Assembly: GCA_900542385.1 (NCBI GenBank)
Contig: UQNP01000036.1
Coordinates: 1 to 14,160 of the forward strand
Direction: 5' to 3'
Length of the DNA: 14,160 nt
Origin: an uncultured Eubacterium sp.
GTDB lineage: Bacteria > Bacillota > Clostridia > Peptostreptococcales > Anaerovoracaceae
Positions 1 through 7,320 of this stretch are shown here, in pieces; within the stretch, counting starts at the first letter, position 1, and every line of letters begins with the position of its first letter. A model generated the notes under the pieces. It did not search any database and had not been told where the DNA came from. It worked only from the letters and a program-made list of their open reading frames with translations. The position numbers and the translations under genes are program-made.

Positions 1-515
1 AGGTCTTAAATAATATAGTTACGAGAAGATCGATAAAAAAGTACAAGTCTGAGCAGATAAGCAGGCAGGAGCTTGATACAGTGCTTGAGGCAGGTCTTTA
101 TGCACCATCCGGAAGAGGGATGCAGAGTCCGGTGATGGTAGCGGTGCAGGAAGAAAAAATGATGAAAAAGATCGTAAGGATGAATGCAGCGGTGATGGGA
201 GCAGAATCAAATCCTTATTACGGAGCGCCTACTGTAATACTGGTGTTTGCGCCAAAAGACAGAAACACATATATAGAAGATGGAAGCTGCGTGCTCGATA
301 CGATGATGCTGGCGGCTCATTCTATCGGACTGGCTTCAAGGTGGATACACAGAGAGCGAGAAATGTTTGAAACTGAAGAAGGCAGGGAACTCATGAAAAA
401 ATGGGGTATTCCTGAGAACTTTGCCGGAATAGGAGCGTTGGCTTTAGGATATGCAGACTGTGAGATCCCGGAGCCTCCTGCAAGAAAAGAAGGACGAATA
501 ATATACGATATATAA
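1..515 (+). CDS. Nitroreductase-family flavoprotein, 5' end outside window
   Basis: Seen: the frame is open from the left edge (first full codon at 3), so the true start lies upstream; the GTG at 81 is internal. The visible part begins with a basic TRRSIKKY motif, typical of the N-terminal FMN-phosphate-binding region, followed by APSGRGMQS. That stretch lies where the family usually has a Ser/Asn-rich flavin-binding segment. The end carries GLASRWIHRE and GIGALALGYAD, the usual C-terminal core. Known: members are FMN-dependent, NAD(P)H-using cytoplasmic oxidoreductases acting on nitro compounds, quinones or flavins. The natural substrate cannot be read from sequence. The stop is 15 nt before the next gene, which has its own AGGAG site, so the two are probably co-transcribed. 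No terminator is visible between them. Confidence 0.88.
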   Translation, partial: VLNNIVTRRSIKKYKSEQISRQELDTVLEAGLYAPSGRGMQSPVMVAVQEEKMMKKIVRMNAAVMGAESNPYYGAPTVILVFAPKDRNTYIEDGSCVLDTMMLAAHSIGLASRWIHREREMFETEEGRELMKKWGIPENFAGIGALALGYADCEIPEPPARKEGRIIYDI

Positions 516-530
516 AATTCAGGAGAAACT

Positions 531-1016
531 ATGGACAAAAGCGAAGGACAGAGAAAACTTGAAGAATACGTCGACATGACGATGGCAGAAAACAGCGGCA
601 TATACAAGGATTTGATCAACGGACTCATGAGAGCGGAGAAGGTAAGCTGTTCCTACGAAGATAAAACCATAACCTTTGCATTCAGGGTACAGCCGTGGCA
701 GGTGAACAGAGCGGGACATCTGCACGGCGGGATGATGTGCACTGCTTTTGATATGACGATGGGTGTGCTTGTAAGGTTTCTGGCGGGCAAAAATTTCACT
801 CCGACAGTGAGTCTTGATGTAAAATATATACGTCCGGTAAAAGAAGGGGATGTAATGTTTGTAACTGTAAAAGCCGTCTCTGCCGGAAGACGTATAACTC
901 ATCTCATATGTGAATCAAGGAGTAAAAACACAGGTAAGCTTTTAGCTTCCGGTGCAGGTGTATTCATGAATGTGGATACAGAAAAAGAAAAACAAAAACG
1001 ACCGGAAGATGTATAG
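531..1016 (+). CDS. PaaI-type hotdog-fold acyl-CoA thioesterase
   Basis: A 161-residue single-domain protein, the normal length for this family. The hallmark is HLHGGMMCTAFDMTMG around residues 63-78: His65-Gly66-Gly67 at the start of the hotdog helix, and Asp74 where PaaI-like thioesterases carry the catalytic acid. The following SLDVKYIRPVKEGDVMFV stretch matches the beta-sheet core. Known: such enzymes hydrolyse acyl- or aryl-CoA thioesters as cytoplasmic tetramers; the specific substrate here is unknown. The ATG at 531 is supported by AGGAG at 521-525 with a 5-nt spacer. The last ~12 residues are charged and probably disordered. It follows the nitroreductase gene closely and precedes the carAB promoter region with no obvious terminator, so some read-through into carAB is possible. 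Confidence 0.88.
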   Translation: MDKSEGQRKLEEYVDMTMAENSGIYKDLINGLMRAEKVSCSYEDKTITFAFRVQPWQVNRAGHLHGGMMCTAFDMTMGVLVRFLAGKNFTPTVSLDVKYIRPVKEGDVMFVTVKAVSAGRRITHLICESRSKNTGKLLASGAGVFMNVDTEKEKQKRPEDV

Positions 1017-1019
1017 AAA

Positions 1020-1040
1020 TTGCATATGCAAGGCTTGCAT
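1020..1040. promoter_or_regulatory. Triple TTGCAT element (operator candidate) over the carA -35
   Basis: TTGCATATGCAA at 1020-1031 is a perfect 12-bp palindrome. A third TTGCAT follows at 1035-1040, so ATGCAAG (1026-1032) and CTTGCAT (1034-1040) form a second perfect inverted repeat around one base. The third copy is the -35 hexamer of the carA promoter. Overlapping palindromes on a -35 box suggest a regulator site. The regulator is not identifiable; it does not match ArgR, CodY or PyrR-type sites that I know. Confidence 0.5.
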
Positions 1041-1063
1041 AAAAATGTGTAATGATGTATAAT
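1035..1063 (+). promoter_or_regulatory. SigA-type promoter of carAB
   Basis: TTGCAT at 1035-1040 and a perfect TATAAT at 1058-1063, separated by exactly 17 nt, lie in the 104-nt gap before carA. Transcription would start near 1070. The window 1056-1069 is also a loose 12-of-14 match to an ARG box core, but it is AT-rich and weak. Confidence 0.75.
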
Positions 1064-1070
1064 TATTTAT

Positions 1071-1090
1071 AAGCGGCAGAGATGTCGCTT
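1071..1090 (+). promoter_or_regulatory. Hairpin at the expected 5' end of the carAB mRNA
   Basis: AAGCGGCA (1071-1078) pairs with TGTCGCTT (1083-1090), one G-U pair included, closing a GAGA tetraloop of the GNRA class. The stem would begin at about +1 of the transcript. No T-run follows, so it is not a terminator. A 5'-terminal stem of this kind could stabilise the mRNA or bind a regulator. Confidence 0.5.
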
Positions 1091-1120
1091 ATTCAATGTA
1101 TAAGGAGATTGTATGATACT

Positions 1121-2263
1121 ATGATAAAAACGATAGATGAAATGGAAGGATTGATTTATCTTGAAGACGGTACTGTCTTTAAGGGACGCGGATTTGGAGC
1201 AAAAGGGACAGCAGTAGGGGAACTCGTCTTTAATACATCGATGACAGGATATCAGAAGATACTTACAGACCCGTCTTACAAAGGTCAGATAATAAATATG
1301 ACTTATCCTCTCATAGGGAATTACGGTATAAGCAATATAGACAATGAATCCGATGGGATCCATGCTTTTGGACTTGTGGTGAAAGATCTTTGCGATATGC
1401 CTTCCAACAGCAACAGCGTAAAAACAATGGACGAATGGCTCAGAGAGCAGAATGTGCCCGGAGTGTTCGGTGTAGATACAAGAAAGATAACGAAACTTAT
1501 AAGAAAATCAGGAACTGTCAAATGTCTCATCAGTACTGAGGGAATTTCCCTGGCGAAAGCAAAAGAATTATGCGATGAAGGAAAGCTCAGAGGAGATTGG
1601 ATGAAAGAAGTTTCAACCAAAGAAAAATATGTGCTCGATGCTGCTCCTGATGAAGAAAACAAGGATGATGCATTCAAAGTTGCAGTTCTCGATTTTGGAG
1701 TGAAGGCCAACATACTCAAATGTTTGCAAAAAAGAAACTGCGAGCTTACAGTATATCCTTACGGCACCTCGGCAGAGGAGGTTTTGGAGGATAAGCCGGA
1801 TGGTATATTCCTTACCAATGGCCCGGGAGACCCTGAGGAAGCGACAGAAGCTATAGAAGAAGTTAAAAATCTGATAAGATTGAGTGAAATACCGATGTTT
1901 GGAATATGCATGGGACATCAGATCCTTGCGATCTCTCTTGGAGGTAAGACATACAAGCTGAAATACGGACACAGAGGAGGAAACCATGGTGTTTACGACA
2001 AAGAGACAAAGCGTTCGTATATAACATCTCAAAACCATGGATATGCAGTACAGCATGAGAGTATAATCCTAAAAGGAATGGAAGTTACACATTTGAATCT
2101 TAACGACGGAACTGTTGAAGGAATGGAACATAGGGATCTGCCTGTATTTTCTGTCCAGTTTCATCCGGAAGCATCTCCGGGGCCTAACGATAATGCCTAT
2201 CTGTTCGATAAATTTATAAATATGATGAAAAAAGCTAAAAAGGAGGACGGGGAAAATGCCTAA
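1121..2263 (+). CDS. carA: Carbamoyl-phosphate synthase, small (glutaminase) subunit
   Basis: Releases ammonia from glutamine and passes it to CarB for carbamoyl phosphate synthesis, used by pyrimidine and arginine pathways. From the ATG at 1121 it is 380 residues, the usual length. The N-terminal CarA domain begins MEGLIYLEDG at residue 8 and includes NTSMTGYQ and MTYPLIGNYG. A class I glutamine amidotransferase domain follows from about residue 185, with nucleophile Cys263 in GICMGHQ and His348/Glu350 in FHPEA, so it is catalytically complete. Start choice: an in-frame ATG at 1082 lies upstream of the AAGGAG site (1102-1107), leaving 1121 as the first credible ATG. The spacer is long (13 nt); a three-codon ATG at 1113 sits between and ends overlapping the carA ATG. 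The ATG at 1142 matches where most homologues begin but has no ribosome site. The 3' end overlaps carB by 8 nt. Confidence 0.96.
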   Translation: MIKTIDEMEGLIYLEDGTVFKGRGFGAKGTAVGELVFNTSMTGYQKILTDPSYKGQIINMTYPLIGNYGISNIDNESDGIHAFGLVVKDLCDMPSNSNSVKTMDEWLREQNVPGVFGVDTRKITKLIRKSGTVKCLISTEGISLAKAKELCDEGKLRGDWMKEVSTKEKYVLDAAPDEENKDDAFKVAVLDFGVKANILKCLQKRNCELTVYPYGTSAEEVLEDKPDGIFLTNGPGDPEEATEAIEEVKNLIRLSEIPMFGICMGHQILAISLGGKTYKLKYGHRGGNHGVYDKETKRSYITSQNHGYAVQHESIILKGMEVTHLNLNDGTVEGMEHRDLPVFSVQFHPEASPGPNDNAYLFDKFINMMKKAKKEDGENA

Positions 2264-5200
2264 GAAAACATATCTCAATAAAATACTTATTATCGGCTCC
2301 GGTCCTATCGTCATCGGACAGGCGGCAGAATTCGACTATGCGGGCACGCAGGCATGCAAGGCTATACGTGAAGAGGGCATAGAGACGATATTAGTGAACA
2401 GCAACCCAGCTACGATCATGACGGATAAAGGTATTGCTGATAAAGTGTATATGGAGCCGCTTACAGAGGAGGCTCTGGAGCAAATACTCGAAAAGGAAAA
2501 GCCTGATGGTATTCTGGCAGGATTCGGAGGGCAGACAGGCCTTAATCTTGCGATGGAGCTTGAAGTTAAAGGTATACTCAAAAAATACGGGACAGAACTT
2601 CTCGGAGTGAACAGAGAGAGCATAAAGAAAGCGGAAGACAGGGAGGAATTCAAAAAGCTGATGCAGGAGATCGGAGAGCCGATACCGAGCAGTATAATAG
2701 CGACGTCCATAGAGGAATGCAGAGAATTCGTTGAGCAGGAAGGATTTCCTGTGATCATAAGACCTGCGTATACTCTTGGCGGTACAGGCGGCGGGATCGC
2801 TGAGAATATGGAAGAACTGGAGCAGCTTTGCTATAAAGGAATGGAAAACAGCGCGATCGGACAGATCCTGCTTGAAAAATCCGTTGCAGGCTGGAAAGAA
2901 ATAGAATATGAAGTGATCCGCGATGGAAGAGATAACTGTATAATAATATGCAGCATGGAAAATCTTGACCCTGTAGGAGTACATACGGGAGACAGTATAG
3001 TTGTCGCTCCTACGCAGACTTTGAGAGATGAAGAATATCAGATGCTCAGAGATGCTTCCATAAAAATAATAAGAAGTCTTGAGATAGAAGGCGGATGTAA
3101 TGTACAGTTCGCACTTAATCCGGATAACGGTGAATACATAGTTATAGAAGTAAATCCAAGGGTAAGCAGATCCTCGGCCCTTGCGTCAAAGGCGGCCGGA
3201 TATCCTATAGCGAAAATAGCTGCAAAGATAGCCCTCGGCTACAATCTTGACGAGCTGTCCAATTACGTTACTCAGACGACAAGCGCATGTTTTGAGCCGG
3301 TGCTCGACTACGTTGTAGTCAAGTTCCCGAAGTGGCCTTTCGATAAGTTCAGGACTGCATCCAGAAAACTTGGTACGCAGATGAAAGCTACCGGAGAAGT
3401 AATGTCAATATGCAGGACCTTCGAAAGTGCACTGCTGAAAGCATTGACGTCGATAGAAATAAAGTGCGACGGTCTTCATATACCTTTCGTGACCAATCTT
3501 GATAACGATAAGCTGATAGAAAAATTAAAAGCGTGTGACGATGAAAGGATCTTCTGCATAGCGGAAGTTATGAGAAGAAATCTTATGGACGTTGAAGCAC
3601 TTTACGATCTGCTCAAGATAGACAGATGGTTCCTGAACAAGATAAAAGGCATCATAGATATGGAAAGGCAGCTGGCAAAGGGACCGCTGACGAAGGATCT
3701 GGTATATGAAGCTGAATCAAGAGGATTCACAGACAGCGATATCATAGAGCTGTCGGGAGTTTCGAGAGACGTCCTTCAGGATATACGAGTATACAATGAT
3801 ATATATCCTGTATATAAGATGGTAGATACGTGCGGAGGAGAGTTCGATGCTGCCACACCGTATTACTATTCCTGCTATGATGAAGAAGATGAAAGTGTAA
3901 GGAGTCCGGAAGAAAAGATCCTGGTAATCGGCTCAGGACCTATAAGGATAGGGCAGGGTATAGAGTTTGACTATTGCTGCGTACAGGGAGTATGGGCGAT
4001 AAAAGATCTTGGATATGAAGCGATAATAATGAACAACAACCCTGAAACTGTCAGCACAGATTTTGATACATCAGATAAGCTGTATTTTGAATCTCTTCAT
4101 ATAGACAACGTCATGAACGTTATAAAGAGAGAAAGACCTTACGGTGTTATACTGCAGTTTGGCGGACAGACATCCCTCAATCTCGCGGAAAAGCTCAACA
4201 GCAGAAGCATAAATATATTGGGAACATCCTTTGAAAACATAGACCTGGCTGAGGACAGAGAAAAATTCTGTGAGCTTTTAGAGTCCTTGGATATAGCTGT
4301 CCCGGAAGGCCTTGCGGTAACTACTCAGGAGGAAGCCTTTGAAGCTGTAAGAAGACTTGGATATCCTCTCGTTGTAAGGCCGTCCTACGTAATAGGCGGA
4401 CGTGCTATGCAGGTAGTATACAACGATACCGAGCTTACGAGGTATCTCAAGGAAGCGGTATCACTCTCGAGCGAACATCCTGTGCTTATAGATCAGTACA
4501 TACAGGGCAAAGAAATAGAAGTGGATGCTATAGCTGACGGTGAAGATATACTTATCCCCGGCATAATGGAGCACGTGGAGAGGGCTGGAGTACACTCAGG
4601 AGACAGTATATCAGTATATCCTGACTACTCTCTTTCCGAGGAAGTTGAAAACACCCTTGTAGATTACACGAAAAGGATAGCCGGCGCACTTAATGTAGTA
4701 GGTCTTGTGAATATCCAGTATGCTTATGACGGGAACAGGATATACGTTATAGAAGTAAATCCGAGAGCGTCGAGGACAGTTCCTATCCTCAGCAAAGTAA
4801 CAAGGGTCCCTATGGTAAAACTGGCCGTTGCTGCGATGCTTGGTCATAAACTCAAAGACAGCGAATATGGAACGGGACTTTACAGGAAGAACGATGAATA
4901 TGCAGTAAAAGTGCCTGTTTTCTCCAGTGCAAAACTCACGGATATGGATATAGCGCTTGGACCTGAAATGAAATCTACGGGAGAAGTTTTAGGTATAGAT
5001 AAGGATCTCGATAAAGCTCTTTATAAAGGATTCCTTGGGGCAGGGATGAATATTCCGGTAGGAGGAAATATATTCGTAACACTGAAAGAATCCGAACAGA
5101 ATCAGTATACGGCTGATATCCTTGAAGAATATGTAAACAGCGGTTTTAAAATATATGTTACTGATGACACTATGGATTTTGCAAAGGCTCATGATATTCC

Positions 5201-5456
5201 TGCAGAGCTTATGGATTACGATACGGCCCAGGAATGGATCATGAATCATAATGAAGAAAGCGATGAAAAGATCGCACTTGTAATAAATATGCCTACTGTT
5301 GCAAACAGAAAGGAAACGGAAAGTTTCCCTGTAAGAAGAAAAGCTATAGAACGCGGTATTTCGGTCATGACATGTATGGATACGGCGAAAGCGTTCCTCA
5401 AAGCGATAAAGCTGAAGCAGAGAGGTGTTGAGCTTGAATATAAAGAGCTTGACTGA
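2256..5456 (+). CDS. carB: Carbamoyl-phosphate synthase, large subunit
   Basis: Makes carbamoyl phosphate from bicarbonate, two ATP and the ammonia delivered by CarA. At 1066 residues it is full length with the duplicated architecture. The first ATP-grasp half covers about residues 1-400 (GSGPIVIGQAAEFDYAG near the N-terminus, VGVHTGDSIVVAPTQT near 240). An oligomerisation segment follows at about 400-550. The second half, 550-930, opens with GSGPIRIGQGIEFDY and has AGVHSGDSISVYP near 775. The MGS-like allosteric domain runs from about 935, ending in TVANRKETESFPVRRKAI and a cytoplasmic tail. The ATG at 2256 has AGGAGG at 2241-2246 (9-nt spacer) and overlaps carA by 8 nt, typical of tight translational coupling for a 1:1 complex. 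No clear terminator follows the stop. No frameshift or missing domain is seen. Confidence 0.97.
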   Translation: MPKKTYLNKILIIGSGPIVIGQAAEFDYAGTQACKAIREEGIETILVNSNPATIMTDKGIADKVYMEPLTEEALEQILEKEKPDGILAGFGGQTGLNLAMELEVKGILKKYGTELLGVNRESIKKAEDREEFKKLMQEIGEPIPSSIIATSIEECREFVEQEGFPVIIRPAYTLGGTGGGIAENMEELEQLCYKGMENSAIGQILLEKSVAGWKEIEYEVIRDGRDNCIIICSMENLDPVGVHTGDSIVVAPTQTLRDEEYQMLRDASIKIIRSLEIEGGCNVQFALNPDNGEYIVIEVNPRVSRSSALASKAAGYPIAKIAAKIALGYNLDELSNYVTQTTSACFEPVLDYVVVKFPKWPFDKFRTASRKLGTQMKATGEVMSICRTFESALLKALTSIEIKCDGLHIPFVTNLDNDKLIEKLKACDDERIFCIAEVMRRNLMDVEALYDLLKIDRWFLNKIKGIIDMERQLAKGPLTKDLVYEAESRGFTDSDIIELSGVSRDVLQDIRVYNDIYPVYKMVDTCGGEFDAATPYYYSCYDEEDESVRSPEEKILVIGSGPIRIGQGIEFDYCCVQGVWAIKDLGYEAIIMNNNPETVSTDFDTSDKLYFESLHIDNVMNVIKRERPYGVILQFGGQTSLNLAEKLNSRSINILGTSFENIDLAEDREKFCELLESLDIAVPEGLAVTTQEEAFEAVRRLGYPLVVRPSYVIGGRAMQVVYNDTELTRYLKEAVSLSSEHPVLIDQYIQGKEIEVDAIADGEDILIPGIMEHVERAGVHSGDSISVYPDYSLSEEVENTLVDYTKRIAGALNVVGLVNIQYAYDGNRIYVIEVNPRASRTVPILSKVTRVPMVKLAVAAMLGHKLKDSEYGTGLYRKNDEYAVKVPVFSSAKLTDMDIALGPEMKSTGEVLGIDKDLDKALYKGFLGAGMNIPVGGNIFVTLKESEQNQYTADILEEYVNSGFKIYVTDDTMDFAKAHDIPAELMDYDTAQEWIMNHNEESDEKIALVINMPTVANRKETESFPVRRKAIERGISVMTCMDTAKAFLKAIKLKQRGVELEYKELD

Positions 5457-5481
5457 TTCGCAAGGTTATGTGTTAATTTGA

Positions 5482-5490
5482 TGATATAAT
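5482..5490 (+). promoter_or_regulatory. Extended -10 promoter for the small membrane protein
   Basis: TGATATAAT at 5482-5490 is a perfect extended -10 (TGn plus TATAAT). No good -35 sits 16-18 nt upstream, which extended -10 promoters tolerate. The expected start near 5497 gives a leader of about 100 nt before the ATG at 5596. That leader contains a weak imperfect stem (GCGA 5549-5552 with TCGC 5563-5566) and nothing else I can name. Confidence 0.5.
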
Positions 5491-5595
5491 GAGCAATATT
5501 TTACAAAAAAGCTGGAAATAGCGTGTAACCTCTGATATTATTGTAAAAGCGAAAAGATTTTATCGCAGAGAATTATTGAAAGGTCGTAAACAGAA

Positions 5596-5802
5596 ATGAC
5601 ATGGATTATTTTAGCGCTTGTATGCGGAATAGTGCTACTTATACTTCTTTTGAGAAATATTTCAAAACATACGAAGGAAAGACTGAAATATGGTCAGAGA
5701 TGGCAGAAGATATGTGAGATCATCAAACTTATACTCTGTGTCGAGACGATAGCTTTTGTAATTGTTTTCGCTATCGTTCTTATAAAGACCATTATGGCGT
5801 GA
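5596..5802 (+). CDS. Small two-helix membrane protein, function unknown
   Basis: A 68-residue product I do not recognise. Residues 2-20 (WIILALVCGIVLLILLL) and about 44-66 (ending VFAIVLIKTIMA) are strongly hydrophobic. They flank a basic, soluble loop with KHTKERLKYGQRW at about 25-37, so it probably forms a membrane hairpin with both ends on the same side. Support for being a real gene: an upstream extended -10 promoter, AAAGG at 5579-5583 with about 12 nt to the ATG, a terminator directly after it, and ATA-rich codon use like its neighbours. It may also be transcribed by read-through from carB, since no terminator separates them. There is no sequence motif that indicates a partner or role. 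Confidence 0.65.
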   Translation: MTWIILALVCGIVLLILLLRNISKHTKERLKYGQRWQKICEIIKLILCVETIAFVIVFAIVLIKTIMA

Positions 5803-5817
5803 TTTCAATTGAAAAAT

Positions 5818-5861
5818 AAAGCAGACCTGAGGATACAGTATGGACCTGGGTCTGCTTTTTT
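5818..5861. terminator. Rho-independent terminator, likely bidirectional
   Basis: AAAGCAGACC (5818-5827) pairs perfectly with GGTCTGCTTT (5849-5858), followed on the + strand by a T-run (5856-5861). On the - strand the stem is followed by TTTATTTTTC, also T-rich. It sits between convergent genes, after the small membrane protein and after the YczE-like gene, and can serve both. Confidence 0.88.
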
Positions 5862-5881
5862 GTTAATACGATCATTATGAA

Positions 5882-5907
5882 GATATTATAAAAAAGATAG
5901 TAATATC
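5882..5907. repeat. Short inverted repeat after the YczE-like gene
   Basis: GATATTA (5882-5888) and TAATATC (5901-5907) form a perfect 7-bp AT-rich inverted repeat with a 12-nt loop, 9 nt beyond the stop of the minus-strand gene. It is a weak stem and may be chance in AT-rich DNA, or an auxiliary 3'-end stem. Confidence 0.3.
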
Positions 5908-5916
5908 AGTGATTTT

Positions 5917-6600
5917 TTATGCAGCCGTACTGCCGGCGAGGCCTGTAGCGGAAAGCATCTTATTTTTGAGAAAATAGTTGAAACCGAATATGCACCTTCC
6001 AACGCCTATCATAGCTACGATAGTACCGATGCCAACTCCCACAAGACGCCCTGATGACAGGAGCCCTATGATGCATGTTATCCCGACGCTTGAGATATCG
6101 ATGAGATTCTTGCCGAAGCCGAGATTTCTGCCGCATTTATCGCCTACGGCTTTCGCAAGACCGTCGGCAGGATTAGGTATGAGTTTCATGTTGACTGTCA
6201 TGGAAACGCCTATGCCGGTCAGCGCAACTCCTATGATCAGCATGATGATACGCGGCGCCAGGGTTTGCATATTAAGTATATCTATTACACCGGCGAGACT
6301 GTCGTACCCATCGCCTAAGAACTGCAGCAGCAGACTGAAAACGAGGGAAAAGGGAAGCTGAAGAAGATCTTTAGCTTCTCTGTTTTTTCCTTTCAGGAAT
6401 ATTTCCAGTAAAGTAAAAAATGAATACATGATAAAAGCGAGAAGGGCAAAATTTATATGCCAGATCTGAGATACTGCAAAGGGCATGGATATGAGAGGAG
6501 AGACGCCGAGATCAGTCTTTGTATTCAAAGTGATGCCTAAAGCGAGTATTATCATGCCGGAGAGATAGATAGCATATCGGGTCAGATTTTCTTTATGCAT
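5917..6600 (-). CDS. YczE/YitT-like integral membrane protein
   Basis: A 227-residue, very hydrophobic protein with about five to six membrane segments (roughly 8-25, 45-68, 77-97, 115-137, 165-184 and 188-211). The short conserved stretches LGVSPLISMPFAVSQ after the first helix, NPADGLAKAVG in the middle and GVGRCIFGFNYF at the end resemble the YczE/YyaS/YitT superfamily of Firmicute membrane proteins. Transport or sensing roles have been proposed for this group, but no substrate is established, and none is inferred here. The ATG is preceded on the minus strand by GAAAGG with about 11 nt spacing. It lies 62 nt downstream of the phosphodiesterase gene on the same strand with no terminator between, so it is probably the second gene of that operon. 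Confidence 0.8.
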   Translation of the reverse strand: MHKENLTRYAIYLSGMIILALGITLNTKTDLGVSPLISMPFAVSQIWHINFALLAFIMYSFFTLLEIFLKGKNREAKDLLQLPFSLVFSLLLQFLGDGYDSLAGVIDILNMQTLAPRIIMLIIGVALTGIGVSMTVNMKLIPNPADGLAKAVGDKCGRNLGFGKNLIDISSVGITCIIGLLSSGRLVGVGIGTIVAMIGVGRCIFGFNYFLKNKMLSATGLAGSTAA

Positions 6601-6662
6601 TGCAGTATATACCTTTCTTTTAAATTGTCGTTACTGTTCCTGAGTTTGAAATGTGAAACACG

Positions 6663-7211
6663 TTAGAACCTGTCGCTGTAGTTGAGGATGTTCCTTATAT
6701 ATCCTGACTTGATTTTTTCTTTCTGTGAGCCCATGACAGTGGAATAGAAAACTATGGAAGCATTGAAATCTTTTTCGGAAGTCCGTACTATCGCGTATGA
6801 GCCGGAGCTTCCATCACGAGGCAGAGTCAGGCTTCCCGGATTGACGAAATGTATGCCGCCGGTTTCGTACACCATGGACTGGTGGGTATGACCGAAAAAT
6901 ACGGCTTTACAGTTTTCTTCCATGGTTTTATACATAAGCGAGTTGAGATGATATTTTACGTTTTGCATATGACCATGGATGAGAAGGATGTTGCCGAATT
7001 CCGTCTCTATTATTTTAAAATCGCGGTCTGAACCTCCGTCGCAGTTTCCTTTCACGCAAAAAACAGGCACGCCCAATTCTTTTTCCAAGGCGGTGCCGTC
7101 ACGCATATGATCACCAGTATGTGCTATGATATCGATATCTGTAAGTTTGGGATAGATATCGCGAACTTTATCGAGTTTTCCGTGTGTATCTCCAATTACT
7201 AAAATCTTCAT
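6663..7211 (-). CDS. MJ0936/YfcE-type metallophosphoesterase
   Basis: A 182-residue cytoplasmic phosphodiesterase of the calcineurin-like superfamily. All metal-site motifs are present in order: GDTHG (Asp8, His10), HTGDH (Asp34), GNCDG (Asn56), HGH (His79, His81) and GHTH (His108, His110). It is therefore expected to be an active two-metal enzyme. Homologues hydrolyse model phosphodiesters; their natural substrates are mostly unknown. Length is normal for the family, with a C-terminal tail of about 20 residues beyond the fold. The ATG at 7211 has GAGGG 9 nt upstream on the minus strand. It heads a two-gene minus-strand unit with the YczE-like gene and is divergent from the MoaA-like/Fic-like unit, sharing its 110-nt control region. 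Confidence 0.9.
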   Translation of the reverse strand: MKILVIGDTHGKLDKVRDIYPKLTDIDIIAHTGDHMRDGTALEKELGVPVFCVKGNCDGGSDRDFKIIETEFGNILLIHGHMQNVKYHLNSLMYKTMEENCKAVFFGHTHQSMVYETGGIHFVNPGSLTLPRDGSSGSYAIVRTSEKDFNASIVFYSTVMGSQKEKIKSGYIRNILNYSDRF

Positions 7212-7229
7212 AATATAAAACCCTCAGCT

Positions 7230-7238
7230 ATTATATCA
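7230..7238 (-). promoter_or_regulatory. Candidate extended -10 promoter for the phosphodiesterase gene
   Basis: On the minus strand TGATATAAT (7238 down to 7230) is a perfect extended -10. The region where its -35 would fall (7253-7258) is poor on this strand, being used by the divergent promoter. A drawback: a start near 7223 would leave the GAGGG ribosome site at the extreme 5' end of the mRNA, so a promoter slightly further upstream is possible. Confidence 0.4.
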
Positions 7239-7252
7239 TATTTTATGCGACA

Positions 7253-7281
7253 TTGACTACTAAAGGATTTTAAAGTAAAAT
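7253..7281 (+). promoter_or_regulatory. SigA-type promoter of the MoaA-like/Fic-like unit
   Basis: TTGACT at 7253-7258 and TAAAAT at 7276-7281 with a 17-nt spacer. The -10 is one arm of a perfect inverted repeat, ATTTTA (7267-7272) / TAAAAT (7276-7281), which could be an operator or just AT-rich chance. Expected start near 7288, 33 nt before the ATG at 7321. Confidence 0.65.
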
Positions 7282-7320
7282 AAAAAACAAACGGAAAATA
7301 AGAAAGATTTGGCAGAAGAT

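Noticed and set aside
1082..1120. Upstream ATG at 1082 as carA start
   Set aside because: It would lie only about 12 nt from the predicted transcript start, inside the 5' hairpin, and ahead of the AAGGAG site. The extra residues do not match the family.
1017..1120. PyrR attenuator or riboswitch before carA
   Set aside because: Only a short hairpin is present. There is no terminator/antiterminator pair and no PyrR binding-loop consensus, and the gap is too short for known riboswitches.
2391..2984. 197-codon open frame on the minus strand inside carB
   Set aside because: It lies fully antisense to a conserved, complete carB, has no recognisable domain, and appears to be a by-product of codon bias.
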